Shown here in pieces: positions 1 to 9,216 of a stretch of 47,158 nt of DNA. The first letter of the stretch is position 1; the number at the start of each line of letters is the position of its first letter. This stretch comes from Geobacteraceae bacterium GWC2_53_11 (GTDB taxonomy: Bacteria; Desulfobacterota; Desulfuromonadia; Geobacterales; Pseudopelobacteraceae). Location: assembly GCA_001802645.1 (NCBI GenBank), contig MGZJ01000076.1, positions 8,968-56,125 of the forward strand, in the 5' to 3' direction. A program made the position numbers and the translations under genes. Under the pieces are notes generated by a model. It made no database searches, had not been told where the DNA came from, and worked only from the letters and a program-made list of their open reading frames with translations.

Positions 1-1073
1 CGGATCAGGCAGCTGTCTTTTCTCAGGTCAACAAAGCAGTTGAGCGGCTCCATGGTGGCGTGGGCCAGGTACGGCACGGTGAAAACCGCCTTGACTCTGT
101 CGGGGTGCTTGGACAGAACGGTCGGCGCATCGCCGTCCTTGCGCGCTATCAGCCCGGTAGTATTGGCCAGTTGCGCATATTCTTCATGCATGGCCGGGGT
201 GGAGATTCCGCCCCATTTTCCGTCGTTCCAGGAAATCTCCAGCAGATCGCGCCCCTTCAGCGCCTGCCAGAAATCATCGGCAGCTACGGCAATTCCGGCT
301 TCTACGGCAACCACGGCCCGGACACCGGGGTGCGCCTTGGCCATGTCGGCATTAAAATGTGCCACCTTTCCGCCAAAAACAGGGGGGCGCGCAATTACGA
401 CGGTCAGCATGCCCGGTTCATGCACATCAATACCGAAAAGAGCCGTGCCGTTGATCTTGGCCGGGCTGTCCAGGCGTTTGGCCGGGGTGCCGAGCAGATT
501 CTTCTTACCTGTTTTCAGTTTCGGACTCTTTGGCACCGGCAACTGTGCAGCTTTTTCAGTCAGTGCGCCGTAACCGAGGCGAGCGCCGGAAGGGCTGATG
601 ACAAAACCGTTTTCAGCCCGGCAACGGGCCGGATCGATCCGCCATTCCTGAGCTGCAGCGGCAATCAGCATTTCGCGGGCCGCCGCTCCAGCCAGGGAGA
701 GACGCTCCCATTCCGAACGCACGCTGCTGCTGCCGCCGGTCACCATGAACGGTCCGAACTGGGCATGGTTGTACTCCGGCGCCACCGGAGAAGCCGTAAA
801 TGTTACCTTTCGCCAGTCGCAGCAGAGTTCTTCCGCCACCAGCATGGGGAGAGAGGTATATACCCCCTGTCCCATCTCGGATTTATTGACGATCACGGTT
901 ATCTTGTCATCCCGCCCGATGCTCAGATACGCGTTGGGGACAAACGTTTCCGGAGCGGCCGCCTGCGCATTACGGCAGCCAAAGGGAAGATGGCAGGCCA
1001 GCACCAGTCCGCCCCCCACCAGGGCGCCGGTCTGTATAAACTGCCGCCGCGTCATTGCATATCCTTTGTTCAT
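1..1073 (-). CDS. Molybdopterin-binding large subunit of an isoquinoline 1-oxidoreductase-like hydroxylase (partial, 3' end off the left edge)
   Basis: Large subunit of a xanthine-oxidase-superfamily molybdenum hydroxylase, the IorB/aldehyde-oxidase type that hydroxylates aldehydes or N-heterocycles. Only the first ~357 residues are inside the window. The start is ATG at 1073, overlapping the stop of the small-subunit gene as ATGA. An in-frame ATG at 1055 is an alternative. The N-terminus carries a twin-arginine signal (T8-R9-R10-Q-F followed by a Gly/Leu/Ala stretch), so the holoenzyme is probably exported folded with its cofactor by Tat. Visible family features are the segment around [21 protein letters not shown] and the later HATMEPLNC motif, typical of IorB proteins. 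The physiological substrate cannot be told from sequence. Family assignment is firm and substrate is open. Confidence 0.88.
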   Translation of the reverse strand, partial: MNKGYAMTRRQFIQTGALVGGGLVLACHLPFGCRNAQAAAPETFVPNAYLSIGRDDKITVIVNKSEMGQGVYTSLPMLVAEELCCDWRKVTFTASPVAPEYNHAQFGPFMVTGGSSSVRSEWERLSLAGAAAREMLIAAAAQEWRIDPARCRAENGFVISPSGARLGYGALTEKAAQLPVPKSPKLKTGKKNLLGTPAKRLDSPAKINGTALFGIDVHEPGMLTVVIARPPVFGGKVAHFNADMAKAHPGVRAVVAVEAGIAVAADDFWQALKGRDLLEISWNDGKWGGISTPAMHEEYAQLANTTGLIARKDGDAPTVLSKHPDRVKAVFTVPYLAHATMEPLNCFVDLRKDSCLI

Positions 1074-1540
1074 GGCGTTTTCCCCCTTTTAGCCGGTTTG
1101 GTGCCGCTGGCGGTATGGATCGCCCTGCGGATGCGGCCATAGGTGCCGCATCGGCATAAATTGCCGGACATGGCGCGATCAATGTCCGCGTCGGCAGGTT
1201 TCGGTGTCCGGGCCATTAGAGCCACCGCTGACATGATCTGACCCGGTTGGCAGTACCCGCACTGGGATACTTCCTCGGCCAGCCAGGCCTGCTTGAGCGG
1301 ATGATTCTCCGGTATGCCTTCGATGGTGGTAATGGCCCTGTCCTGCACATCTCCTACCGGAGTAATGCAGGAGCGCTTCGGATCGCCATCCACCAGTACC
1401 GTGCAGGCGCCGCACAATCCGGCTCCGCAGCCGAATTTGGTGCCGGTCATGTGCAAGTGATCCCGCAACACCCACAGGAGCGGGGTGTCCACACCGGCAT
1501 CAGTTTGTAGTCTTGTTCCGTTTACCAGTAATGTAATCAT
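1070..1540 (-). CDS. [2Fe-2S] small subunit of the isoquinoline 1-oxidoreductase-like hydroxylase
   Basis: Iron-sulfur subunit passing electrons from the molybdenum centre to an acceptor. 156 residues, the normal length of IorA/CoxS/XdhC-type subunits. A plant-type ferredoxin domain comes first, with cluster cysteines C38, C43, C46 and C58 (motif [15 protein letters not shown]). A helical domain follows with the second cluster, C94 and C97 ([11 protein letters not shown]) and C129 and C131 (NLCRCGTY). No signal peptide is present, so it presumably travels with the Tat-dependent large subunit. The gene precedes and overlaps the large-subunit gene by 4 bp, which implies translational coupling. 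No FAD subunit is adjacent, as in two-subunit Ior-type enzymes that deliver electrons to cytochromes. Confidence 0.92.
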   Translation of the reverse strand: MITLLVNGTRLQTDAGVDTPLLWVLRDHLHMTGTKFGCGAGLCGACTVLVDGDPKRSCITPVGDVQDRAITTIEGIPENHPLKQAWLAEEVSQCGYCQPGQIMSAVALMARTPKPADADIDRAMSGNLCRCGTYGRIRRAIHTASGTKPAKRGKTP

Positions 1541-1581
1541 GGTTTCATTCCTTCCCTGCGTAGTGAATTATGCTTCTCTAC

Positions 1582-2874
1582 TTAAGCCGAAAGAGTGAAG
1601 TAAAAGGTAGCCCCTTTATCCGGCGCTCCTTCGGCCCATATCCTTCCACCGTGGCGATTGATGATGCGCTGTACTATGGAGAGTCCGATGCCGGTGCCGC
1701 TAAACTCACGGGAACCATGCAGTCGCTGAAACGGGATAAACAACTTGCCGCCGTAGGCCATATTAAAACCGGCGCCATTGTCGCGTACAAAATACGTTAT
1801 TCTTGAAGCGGTTTCGCTGCCGCCGAACTCGATAACCGGCATCTGTTTTTGTTCAGTAAATTTCCAGGCGTTGCCCAGCAGATTTTCCAGGGCCGCCCGC
1901 AACAGGTGCGAATCTCCATGGGTGGTCAGGCTGTCGTGGATGATAAACTCCATCTGCCGCTCCGGTTGCATTTGCTGCAGCTCATCCGCAATTGAGTGTG
2001 CCAGAGCGCTGAGATCAACCGGTTCGTGAGTCATATCACTCCGCGTAACCCTCGAAAGTTTGAGCATGTCGTCGATAAGCTGGGCCATGCGCTGACTTGC
2101 GCCGCGCACCCGTTGCAGATAATCCTTGCCCTGCTCATCCAGGACGCCGGAATAATCTTCCAGTAGTGCCTGGCTGAAACCGTCGATGCCGCGCAGGGGC
2201 GTTCGCAGGTCGTGGGATACGGAGTAGGAGAACGCCTCCAGTTCGGTGTTGGCGGCTTCGAGCTGGACGGTGCGCTCGGCAACCCGCTGTTCCAATTGAC
2301 TGTTCAAGGCCTTGATCTCATCCTGTACCAGCCGGCGCTCCGCTATTTCCTCCTCCAGCTGGAGAGCCTGTTCCTGAAGGTTCTCCTGTGCTGCCTGACG
2401 CTCGGCAATTTCTTCTTCCAGCAACACCGCCTGTTCGTGAAGTTCTTCCTGCTGTTTGGCAAGCTGGACGGTCATGCTGTCAAACGCCTGCGCCAGTTGG
2501 GATATCTCGCTAACCCCCCTGATTCCGGTGCGTGCGCTCAAGTTGCCGCTGGCTACCTCCCCGATGACCGAGAGAAGCCGTTCGATGCGCCTGGTGATAA
2601 GGAGGTGCAGGAACGCCGACAGAACAAGCGCGAAACAGAAGAACAAGACAGCCTGCCTCGCAGTATCGTGGTAGGCTTCCTGCCGGGCCTGCGCCAAGCG
2701 GGCTGAGTAGTCAAAACCTGCCCGTGACACCCCGATATCCCGGCTGACGAGCAGAAACTGTTGTTTCTGGTCACCCAATCTCTCGCTGACTTCATACACT
2801 TCAAGTATGAGCGTGATGCCCATGACCAGCACGGGGATTATGAAACGAAGCCTGAAGAGTGATTGTAGTTTCAC
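1582..2874 (-). CDS. Membrane HAMP-domain sensor histidine kinase
   Basis: 430-residue sensor kinase. Order: TM1 about 8-26, a short periplasmic loop of only ~45 residues, TM2 about 74-94, HAMP 95-147, a Glu/Gln-rich coiled coil about 135-215, then HisKA with phospho-acceptor H221 in YSVSHDLRTPLRG, and a HATPase domain (N-box ENLLGNAWKF, G1 DNGAGF, G2 GTGIGLSIV). The small extracytoplasmic loop suggests sensing in or near the membrane or via HAMP. The start is GTG at 2874 with GGGAG 7 nt upstream. It is the third gene of a minus-strand operon after a small response regulator and a hybrid kinase, 27 bp behind the latter. The catalytic half closely resembles the kinase at 16518-18041, whose neighbours are also paralogous. 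The signal is unknown. Confidence 0.9.
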   Translation of the reverse strand: MKLQSLFRLRFIIPVLVMGITLILEVYEVSERLGDQKQQFLLVSRDIGVSRAGFDYSARLAQARQEAYHDTARQAVLFFCFALVLSAFLHLLITRRIERLLSVIGEVASGNLSARTGIRGVSEISQLAQAFDSMTVQLAKQQEELHEQAVLLEEEIAERQAAQENLQEQALQLEEEIAERRLVQDEIKALNSQLEQRVAERTVQLEAANTELEAFSYSVSHDLRTPLRGIDGFSQALLEDYSGVLDEQGKDYLQRVRGASQRMAQLIDDMLKLSRVTRSDMTHEPVDLSALAHSIADELQQMQPERQMEFIIHDSLTTHGDSHLLRAALENLLGNAWKFTEQKQMPVIEFGGSETASRITYFVRDNGAGFNMAYGGKLFIPFQRLHGSREFSGTGIGLSIVQRIINRHGGRIWAEGAPDKGATFYFTLSA

Positions 2875-2901
2875 GACCGAACTCCCTGAACCTGCCTTCT
2901 G

Positions 2902-5211
2902 TCACTCTGATCTGTCGAGTACTTCCCGCACTTTTTTGAGAAGAACCATCGGACTTACCGGTTTGGTCAGAAATTCCAGTTCGCTGTAGAGCATCCCCCG
3001 TTTATGAATAATGTCGGCTGAATAGCCGCTGACGAAGAACGACCTGATACCGGGACTGATCGCCCGGATCTGCTCAAACGCCTCGTTGCCGTTCAGTTTC
3101 GGCATGATGATATCCAGAATCACGAGCGAGATGGTGTTCCGGTGCTCACGGAACTTTTGCACTGCATCTGACCCGTCAACGGCGGTGATGACCGCATAAC
3201 CGAACATGGTGAGTATTTTTTCCAGCAGGCTCAGCAACAGCGGGTCGTCATCAGCCACGAGGATCGTTTCGCTCCCGGTGCTGACACTCTCCTCCTCATG
3301 GCCGTTCTTTGCTTCGACAGCCTTCCTGATGACCGGCAGGTAGATTTTGAAGGTTGTGCCGTTGCCCGGTTCGCTGGATACGATGATAAAGCCGTTGTGC
3401 TGCTTGATAATGCCGTAGACGATGGAAAGGCCGAGTCCGGTTCCTTTGCCAACCTCCTTGGTGGTGAAAAACGGTTCGAACAACTTGTTGATGGTGTCTT
3501 CATTCATGCCGGTGCCGGTATCGGTTACGCTGATCAGCGCATATTCTCCTGCTACGCCGTGCCCCTGGGTGTTGATGAAGCCAGCGTCAAGCTCAACCAG
3601 GTCCGTCATAATCCTGATAGTGCCGCCGGAGGGCATGGCGTCCCGGGCATTTGTGGCAAGGTTCATCAATACCTGCTCGATTTGGCCGCTGTCCGCATTG
3701 ATCGTCATGGTGGCATGCTTGAGCGAGGTCGTGAGTTCGATGTCCTCGCCAAGAATGCGCTGCAAAAATTTATACACATTCATGACAAGATGGTTCAGGT
3801 TGATCGGCAGAGGGTTGATCACCTGCTTTCTGCTGAAGGTGAGCAGGCTCCTGGTCAGCTCGGCTGCCCTGTCGGCGGCGGCAAGAACGTGATGAATGTT
3901 TTCCCTGCCGGGATCATTCTCGGGCATTTCCATTTCCAGGATGCTGCTGAAACCGATAATTGCGGTGAGGATGTTGTTGAAATCATGGGCGATCCCGCCT
4001 GCCAGCTGGCCGATAGCCTCCATCTTCTGGGCATGAATGAGTTGGGCTTCCAGTGTCTTCTGCTCGTTGATATTTCTGGCAATGCAGATAGAACGCTGCA
4101 ATATGCCATCCGGGCCTACCAGTGGCGATACGCTGGCACTGAAATACCCTCCCAGATGCGGCGCCATGAATTCCATGGCGTGGCTGTGGCCATCCGCCAT
4201 CAGTCTGGTGTAAGGGCAGTTCTCCGGAGGACAGTGGCTTTCGTGGATTGCCCGGTAACAGTACAGACCCCGGGCTTCTGAGGGTGTGAGCTCCAGCTTT
4301 GCCGCCAGTGCGGTATTGGCTTTGACGATCCGGTATTCAATATCGAGGATCATGACCGGATCGGTAATGGCATCAAAGGTCCGTTCCCACTCCTGCTTGG
4401 CATTGAGGATGGTCTCCTCAGCCACTTTACGCTCGGTAATGTCGGTCACAATTCCGTCATAGGCGATGAGCGTTCCTTCCAGGTCGTGGCGAGGCACAAG
4501 CATGTTGCGTATCCAGCAGATACGCCCATCTTTATGGATGATGCGATGTTCCAGAGGTGTCGGTTCCATGCCCGCTATGACCAGATTGGCCTGATCCAGT
4601 ACCACCTGACAGTCGTCCTTGTGTACCATACGGAACCAGAGATTCGGATCGGCGGCGTACTCTTCCGGTGTATAGCCGCTTACCTGTGTGCAGCCGTAAC
4701 TGTGGCTCGTAGCAACCGGCCTGCCGTTCTCTATTCGAACGGTGTAGACATAGTTGGTCACCGATTCCAGCAACCGCCGGTACCTTTCCGTGCTCTCCCG
4801 CAATGCTTCCTCAGCCTGGCGTCGCTTGTAGCGATCCTCCGCTTCGGTTATTTCCCGTTCGATGACCGGCACCAGTCTGGCCAGATTGCCCTTGACGATG
4901 TAGTCATGGGCGCCGGTCTTCATGAGCTGTACCGCTGTTTCTTCGCCGATCTTGCCGGAAACAATGATAAACGGGATGTCGAGACCGCTCTGCTTGAGGA
5001 TTTTCAAGGCATCCATGCCGCAAAATGAGGGCATGGCAAAATCTGAAAGGATTACGTCAATTTTACGTGCCGAGAGTTGCTGTCTCATGGCTTCTTCGGT
5101 ATCAACCCGCTCCCACTGAGGTTCGTAGCCGCTATTTTTCAGCTCCCGTACCAGCAACAGGGCATCGTCTTCGCAGTCTTCGACAATCAATACGGGGAGC
5201 GGCTTTTTCAT
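2902..5211 (-). CDS. Hybrid sensor kinase REC-PAS-PAS-HisKA-HATPase-REC (soluble)
   Basis: 769-residue cytoplasmic hybrid kinase with no membrane segment. N-terminal REC about 6-120 (acceptor D57, Lys K107), PAS1 about 142-262, PAS2 about 275-385, HisKA with H409 in [11 protein letters not shown], HATPase about 505-625 (N-box [22 protein letters not shown]), and C-terminal REC about 648-765 (acceptor D700, DIIMP). PAS2 contains a Cys/His-rich stretch (C318, H323, C327, C332, Pro-rich) also found in the kinase at 21251-23719. Input by phosphorylation of the first REC plus PAS ligands is likely. The start ATG overlaps the stop of the upstream response regulator gene (ATGA), so the two are translationally coupled. 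The output partner is not evident. Confidence 0.92.
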   Translation of the reverse strand: MKKPLPVLIVEDCEDDALLLVRELKNSGYEPQWERVDTEEAMRQQLSARKIDVILSDFAMPSFCGMDALKILKQSGLDIPFIIVSGKIGEETAVQLMKTGAHDYIVKGNLARLVPVIEREITEAEDRYKRRQAEEALRESTERYRRLLESVTNYVYTVRIENGRPVATSHSYGCTQVSGYTPEEYAADPNLWFRMVHKDDCQVVLDQANLVIAGMEPTPLEHRIIHKDGRICWIRNMLVPRHDLEGTLIAYDGIVTDITERKVAEETILNAKQEWERTFDAITDPVMILDIEYRIVKANTALAAKLELTPSEARGLYCYRAIHESHCPPENCPYTRLMADGHSHAMEFMAPHLGGYFSASVSPLVGPDGILQRSICIARNINEQKTLEAQLIHAQKMEAIGQLAGGIAHDFNNILTAIIGFSSILEMEMPENDPGRENIHHVLAAADRAAELTRSLLTFSRKQVINPLPINLNHLVMNVYKFLQRILGEDIELTTSLKHATMTINADSGQIEQVLMNLATNARDAMPSGGTIRIMTDLVELDAGFINTQGHGVAGEYALISVTDTGTGMNEDTINKLFEPFFTTKEVGKGTGLGLSIVYGIIKQHNGFIIVSSEPGNGTTFKIYLPVIRKAVEAKNGHEEESVSTGSETILVADDDPLLLSLLEKILTMFGYAVITAVDGSDAVQKFREHRNTISLVILDIIMPKLNGNEAFEQIRAISPGIRSFFVSGYSADIIHKRGMLYSELEFLTKPVSPMVLLKKVREVLDRSE

Positions 5212-5660
5212 ACTCTCTCCCGCTGTACCGGCGATTCATTCAGGAGCAGCCAGTACAGCCCCAGGTTCTGTACCGCTTCACTGAACTGGACGAAATCCAC
5301 CGGCTTGCGGATATAGCTGTTGCAGCCAAGCTTATAGCTGCTGACGATGTCCTGTTCTTCCCGGGAAGAGGTCAGAATCACTACCGGAACGAGTGCGCTC
5401 CGTTCGTCGGTGCGCATGCGGTGCAGCACTTCCAGTCCGTCAATCTTGGGCAGCTTCAGGTCGAGCAGCACTACCGTCGGCATGTTGTCCGTGTCCCGTC
5501 CTGCATGGGCGCCGGTCCCGAGAAGAAAATCGAGCGCTTCAGCGCCGTCACGAGCCACGACAAGATCGTTCAGGATATTATTCTTCCTGATGGCTCGCCT
5601 GGTCAGCTCTTCGTCATCAGGATTGTCCTCGACCAGCAGAATCCATTTATTGTCGTTCAT
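5208..5660 (-). CDS. Single-domain response regulator (Rcp1-like)
   Basis: 150-residue stand-alone receiver. Acidic pocket E11/D12, acceptor D67 in VVLLDLKLPK, switch Thr/Ser in ILTSS, and conserved Lys K119 in YIRKPVDF. The C-terminal LGLYWLLLNE is typical of the small receivers paired with phytochrome-type or HAMP kinases. With no output domain it probably works as a phosphotransfer intermediate between the kinases encoded just downstream. First gene of the operon 5660 to 1582. A good sigma-54 promoter match lies 48-63 bp upstream of the start. A paralogue with D and K at identical positions is at 18174-18614. Confidence 0.92.
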   Translation of the reverse strand: MNDNKWILLVEDNPDDEELTRRAIRKNNILNDLVVARDGAEALDFLLGTGAHAGRDTDNMPTVVLLDLKLPKIDGLEVLHRMRTDERSALVPVVILTSSREEQDIVSSYKLGCNSYIRKPVDFVQFSEAVQNLGLYWLLLNESPVQRERV

Positions 5661-5707
5661 GGCTTTCTCCGTACGTCAGGTTCGCACTATTCGGGTGTAT
5701 ATGGTGA

Positions 5708-5723
5708 TGCAGACAGCCTGCCA
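5708..5723 (-). promoter_or_regulatory. Candidate sigma-54 promoter for the response-regulator/kinase operon
   Basis: On the minus strand the sequence reads TGGCAGGCTGTCTGCA. It has GG (5722-5721) and GC (5710-5709) with exactly 10 bp between, matching the TGGCAC-N5-TTGCA type -24/-12 consensus well. A start site about 12 nt downstream would leave a leader of ~35 nt before the ATG at 5660. The rest of the 202-bp gap to the desaturase shows nothing recognisable. Confidence 0.55.
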
Positions 5724-5862
5724 ATAGCTGTATGATGCAACATGCCGGTTTTATAGGTGTATTGTTTGGAGATGTCGTGAGTCGTGAGAATGTATTAAGC
5801 AACTGTCGTTGCAGGGTACATACCGTTGACGTTGGAAAGCGGCGCTTGAGAGATGCAGAGGA

Positions 5863-6921
5863 TTATGTTGCTGATGAAACGTTTGTGGCAGGTTTGGATG
5901 GCCGGTTTTTCAGTGACCGGAAGCTTACCATGCGGTGCTGTTGCTCGTCATAGAGGTTCAGGTGCAGTGAGCCGAAACTCTTCCGGAGCGTCAACGGAGT
6001 TACCGTTTGAAGTTCCGGTATTTCTTCGTAGCATTGCTGGAGATGATAGTTGGGGATGCCGGGCCGGACATGATGGACGTGATGAAAGCCGATGTTGCCC
6101 GTAGCCCACTGGAGCAGCTTCGGCAGCTGATAATAGGAAGCTCCCTCCATGGCAACCCGCCACGGATCCCAGTTGTCGTGCCGTGCCCAATATACCCCTT
6201 CGAACTGGTGCTGGTTGTAGAACAGCCATACGCCGAGAGTTGCGGCCAGTATCAGCACCGGCAGTTGCACCAGGAGGTAGGTCTTGAATCCGATGGTCAT
6301 GCTGACGGTCACGACGACGGCGGCAAGTGCCAGGTTGGTGAAAATAACGCTGATGAAGTCGATTTTTTTTGCTCCCGGAGACGGATAGCGGTTGCGCAGC
6401 AGAAAGTAATACAGCGGGCCGATACCGAACATAATGAGGGGATGCCGGTACAGCCGGTAGGCAAGACGTTTGAGCGGCGGTGCGGTCAGGTATTCCTCCA
6501 CGGTCATGGTGGTTATATCTCCCATGCCGCGACGATCCAGGTCTCCAACGGTAATGTGGTGCCCGGCATGGCTGCGCCGCCAGTCGTGAAAGGCGGTGAA
6601 CGTCATGATGCCGCACAGGTACCCCACGTTCCTGTTCCAGCGGGGCGAGGGGAGGAATGATCCGTGGGTGCAGTCGTGAAACAGGATAAAGATGCGGGAA
6701 AACAGTGCCGCAGTCGGTACACCGAGAGCGAGGGTGACAGGGTAGGGGTAGCCGAGTCGTACGGTCCGCACCATCAGGGCCAGAAACAGGATATACGGGA
6801 TGATCGAGGAGAAAAGCTGCCAGATGGCCCGTGCGCTCTCCGGTTTGGCATACTGCGCGGTTTTTTTGTACCACTCCGGTTTTTCAACTTTTGCAATGAT
6901 CAGTACTGGATTGAAGGACAT
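5863..6921 (-). CDS. Membrane fatty acid desaturase (acyl-lipid/acyl-CoA type)
   Basis: 352-residue membrane di-iron desaturase that introduces a double bond into fatty acyl chains. All three histidine boxes are present: H82-DCT-H86, H118-AG-HH122 and H280-HVHH284. Hydrophobic pairs lie about 36-80, 160-178 and 188-232. The His boxes and overall layout fit the DesA/delta-12-like superfamily, but regiospecificity cannot be assigned. ATG at 6921 is chosen because GGGAG lies 6 nt upstream. An upstream in-frame TTG (6936) overlaps that ribosome site and is unlikely. It stands alone between signalling operons with its own probable sigma-70 promoter, and likely serves membrane-fluidity adjustment. 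Confidence 0.9.
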   Translation of the reverse strand: MSFNPVLIIAKVEKPEWYKKTAQYAKPESARAIWQLFSSIIPYILFLALMVRTVRLGYPYPVTLALGVPTAALFSRIFILFHDCTHGSFLPSPRWNRNVGYLCGIMTFTAFHDWRRSHAGHHITVGDLDRRGMGDITTMTVEEYLTAPPLKRLAYRLYRHPLIMFGIGPLYYFLLRNRYPSPGAKKIDFISVIFTNLALAAVVVTVSMTIGFKTYLLVQLPVLILAATLGVWLFYNQHQFEGVYWARHDNWDPWRVAMEGASYYQLPKLLQWATGNIGFHHVHHVRPGIPNYHLQQCYEEIPELQTVTPLTLRKSFGSLHLNLYDEQQHRMVSFRSLKNRPSKPATNVSSAT

Positions 6922-6965
6922 GAAGAGCTCCCGCAATGGGTTGGTTAAATGGAGTTATAGTGATA

Positions 6966-6993
6966 AAGATAGCAAAAATACTTCAGTTCTCAA
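6966..6993 (-). promoter_or_regulatory. Candidate sigma-70 promoter of the desaturase gene
   Basis: Minus strand TTGAGA (6993-6988), 16-bp spacer, TATCTT (6971-6966), about 45 bp upstream of the ATG in an A/T-rich stretch. Plausible housekeeping promoter, assigned by eye. Confidence 0.4.
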
Positions 6994-7022
6994 GCTGTGT
7001 TGACCAGTTTTGTTTTTGCATT

Positions 7023-7157
7023 TTGTCCCCCTCCTTCCTTTCAAGGAGGGGTTAGGGGTGGTTGCCTTTGATTCTCATCAATCTTAAGGATAGAACGAAG
7101 TCAAAATCCAAAATCTGACCACCCCCCAACCCCCTCCTTAAAAACAGGAGGGGGGGC
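7023..7157. repeat. Pair of REP-like palindromes
   Basis: Two C/G-rich palindromic units. The first (7023-7090) has the cores CCCCTCCTT and AAGGAGGGG followed by TTAGGGGTGGT and a tail running to CAATCTTAAGGA. The same unit including its tail recurs reverse-complemented at 34481-34545. The second (7117-7157) begins GACCACCCCC and ends in a G run. They sit between the desaturase gene and the 3' end of the HD-GYP gene and may also act as transcript-end hairpins. Confidence 0.75.
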
Positions 7158-7184
7158 TTAAACATACTTCGCATGGCTTTCCTG

Positions 7185-9113
7185 TCACGCCTGCAACTCA
7201 TCGGAGTTCAGGCAGACGCTGACAACGTGTGGATCGAAATGCGTTCCCGCCAGTGACTGAATATGCTCCCGCACTTTTTCTACTGACCAGGAGGAACGGT
7301 AGACCCGATCGGAGCGCAATGCGTCCCACACATCAACAACTGCAAAAATCCGTGCCACGAGGGGGATCTGTTCTCCCTTCAGACCAAGCGGGTAGCCGGT
7401 TCCGTCCCATTTTTCGTGATGGGAGTAGGGTATGTCCAGTGCCGAGCGGAGGTATCGGATGGGTGACAGCATCTCATAGGCAAAAATGGTATGCTTTTTC
7501 ATGACGACCCACTCGGTCTCGGTCAGCGCCTCATGTTTGAGCAGAATGTCGTCAGGAATTCCCATTTTGCCGATGTCGTGAAGCAGCGCGCCCCAGCGGA
7601 CCTGCACCAGTTCCGCATCGCTCAAGCCGAACCGGCGGGCCAGCTTGACGGTTAAATCCGCGGCCCGCTGCGTATGTCCTTCCGTCTCGTTGTCGCGCAG
7701 TTCCAGTGCCCGCGACCACCCTTCAATGGTGGCATCATACGCCTGGAACAGCTCGGTATTGGTGCGTTGCAGGTTGTCGAACAGCGAAACATTATCGATG
7801 GCAATCGCAGCCTGGGCCGCGAGCGCCTTGAGAAATTCCAGCCACTCATCATCGCGTTCGACCCGGCTGCGATGAAATACTTCCAGCACCCCCATAATCC
7901 GCCCTTTTGCAATGAGCGGGACGCCGTGATAACTGACAAAATTCTCACCGGCCAGGAGCATCTTGCGTATATAGCTGTCCTGTTCCGTTTCCAGATCGGG
8001 AATATGAATAGTTCTGCGCTCCTGGGCCGCGAGTCCGGCATACCCCTCGCCCAACCGCTGGCGGGCATGTTCGATGGCTTTGGTGTGAAAACCGCGCCCG
8101 GCAACATGTTCCAGCGTGTGGGACGTATGGTTGAACAGCAGCACATCGGCGGCGTCAACTTCGAGCTGGACAATGACGTGGGTGAGAAGCGTCGCCAGGC
8201 TGAGATTCAGGTCGAAACTGAAATTGATGGCGCGGTCGATTTCCACAAGAGCGGTCAGATGCTCAAGGTGCCGCTTGATACTTTCATCGGCGCACTTGAT
8301 ATCGCTGATATCCGTGAATATTACGACAATCTGCTGCAATTGCGCGCTGCTGTCGAATTCGGGATAGGCGTTGACCAGACCCCAGCGGTTCTGTCCGGAA
8401 TCGCTCAGGGCAATCCCCATGACGAAATTTTTCAATACCTGTCCCGAGTCGATCACCTTGTTGATGGGATACTCTTCATAGGGCATCCGGCTGCCATCCT
8501 CGCGGACAAACTGCCATTCCAGATCGCGGACTTTTCTGTTAAGCATCCGCTCCGCAGGTATCTCCAGTAATTGCGCTGCTTCAGGATTACAGTGGAGAAC
8601 CGTTGTGTCAGGTGCGTGGACAAGAACACCGACGGGAAGATTTTCAATCAGCGACCAATGTGTTTCCTCTTTCGCCAGTAATGCCTGCTCGGCACGTTTG
8701 CGGTCGCTGATGTCACGGATATTGCACTGGATTACTTTTTCGTTGCCGACTTGATACACGTTGCTGACAAATTCCACCTGGACCAGACGGCCTTCTTTTG
8801 ATTTGAGCGGGAGGGTATCGTAGCGGATATATTCGTTTTTCTGCAGCTCCAGAAAGGCGTTTCTGCTGGCATCGATATCTTTGAACGCGCCAACTTCCCA
8901 GAGCTTTTTTTCCACAAATTCTTCCCGGGAGTATCCTAACATTGTGATTAAATACGGGTTGACGTCGCTGATTAAGCCGGTCTCGGCATTCAGAATCAAA
9001 ATGCCGTCCTGTGCCGTTTCAAAGAGTCTGCGGTAGCGAAGTTCGGAATTTACGAGCGCCTGTTCGTCTGTTTTTTTGTCTGGTGCCTTTGCTGTTGTAA
9101 TTGGCTGTTTCAC
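7185..9113 (-). CDS. PAS-PAS-GAF-HD-GYP cyclic di-GMP phosphodiesterase
   Basis: 642-residue soluble protein predicted to hydrolyse c-di-GMP. PAS1 about 22-140, PAS2 about 148-278, GAF about 285-445, and HD-GYP about 455-640. Catalytic-domain landmarks are intact: H512-D513 in LLHDIGKMGIPD and HHEKWDGTGYP at 565-575, so it should be active. Two PAS and one GAF allow ligand- or redox-controlled hydrolysis. GTG start with AGGAG 6 nt upstream. It lies 103 bp downstream of the PAS-GGDEF gene on the same strand, so opposing c-di-GMP enzymes are neighbours. Confidence 0.93.
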   Translation of the reverse strand: MKQPITTAKAPDKKTDEQALVNSELRYRRLFETAQDGILILNAETGLISDVNPYLITMLGYSREEFVEKKLWEVGAFKDIDASRNAFLELQKNEYIRYDTLPLKSKEGRLVQVEFVSNVYQVGNEKVIQCNIRDISDRKRAEQALLAKEETHWSLIENLPVGVLVHAPDTTVLHCNPEAAQLLEIPAERMLNRKVRDLEWQFVREDGSRMPYEEYPINKVIDSGQVLKNFVMGIALSDSGQNRWGLVNAYPEFDSSAQLQQIVVIFTDISDIKCADESIKRHLEHLTALVEIDRAINFSFDLNLSLATLLTHVIVQLEVDAADVLLFNHTSHTLEHVAGRGFHTKAIEHARQRLGEGYAGLAAQERRTIHIPDLETEQDSYIRKMLLAGENFVSYHGVPLIAKGRIMGVLEVFHRSRVERDDEWLEFLKALAAQAAIAIDNVSLFDNLQRTNTELFQAYDATIEGWSRALELRDNETEGHTQRAADLTVKLARRFGLSDAELVQVRWGALLHDIGKMGIPDDILLKHEALTETEWVVMKKHTIFAYEMLSPIRYLRSALDIPYSHHEKWDGTGYPLGLKGEQIPLVARIFAVVDVWDALRSDRVYRSSWSVEKVREHIQSLAGTHFDPHVVSVCLNSDELQA

Positions 9114-9160
9114 ACGCAGCTCCTGTCATTTCTTTATCCCTCATCCCTCATAAAAAACCA

Positions 9161-9188
9161 TTGAGAGATGAGAGTTGAGAGATGAGAA
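9161..9188. repeat. Two tandem 14-bp direct repeats
   Basis: TTGAGAGATGAGAG (9161-9174) is followed immediately by TTGAGAGATGAGAA (9175-9188), 13 of 14 identical, in the gap between the GGDEF gene's stop and the HD-GYP gene's start. Its role is unknown; a protein-binding site is possible. Confidence 0.6.
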
Positions 9189-9216
9189 CGTCAAAATCAC
9201 TCCTCACTCCAGACCC

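Noticed and set aside
60-1142. 360-residue plus-strand open frame at the left edge
   Set aside because: Antisense to the IorB/IorA genes, whose cofactor motifs are unambiguous.
3298-4281. 327-residue plus-strand open frame
   Set aside because: Antisense to the hybrid kinase core; low-complexity composition typical of shadows.
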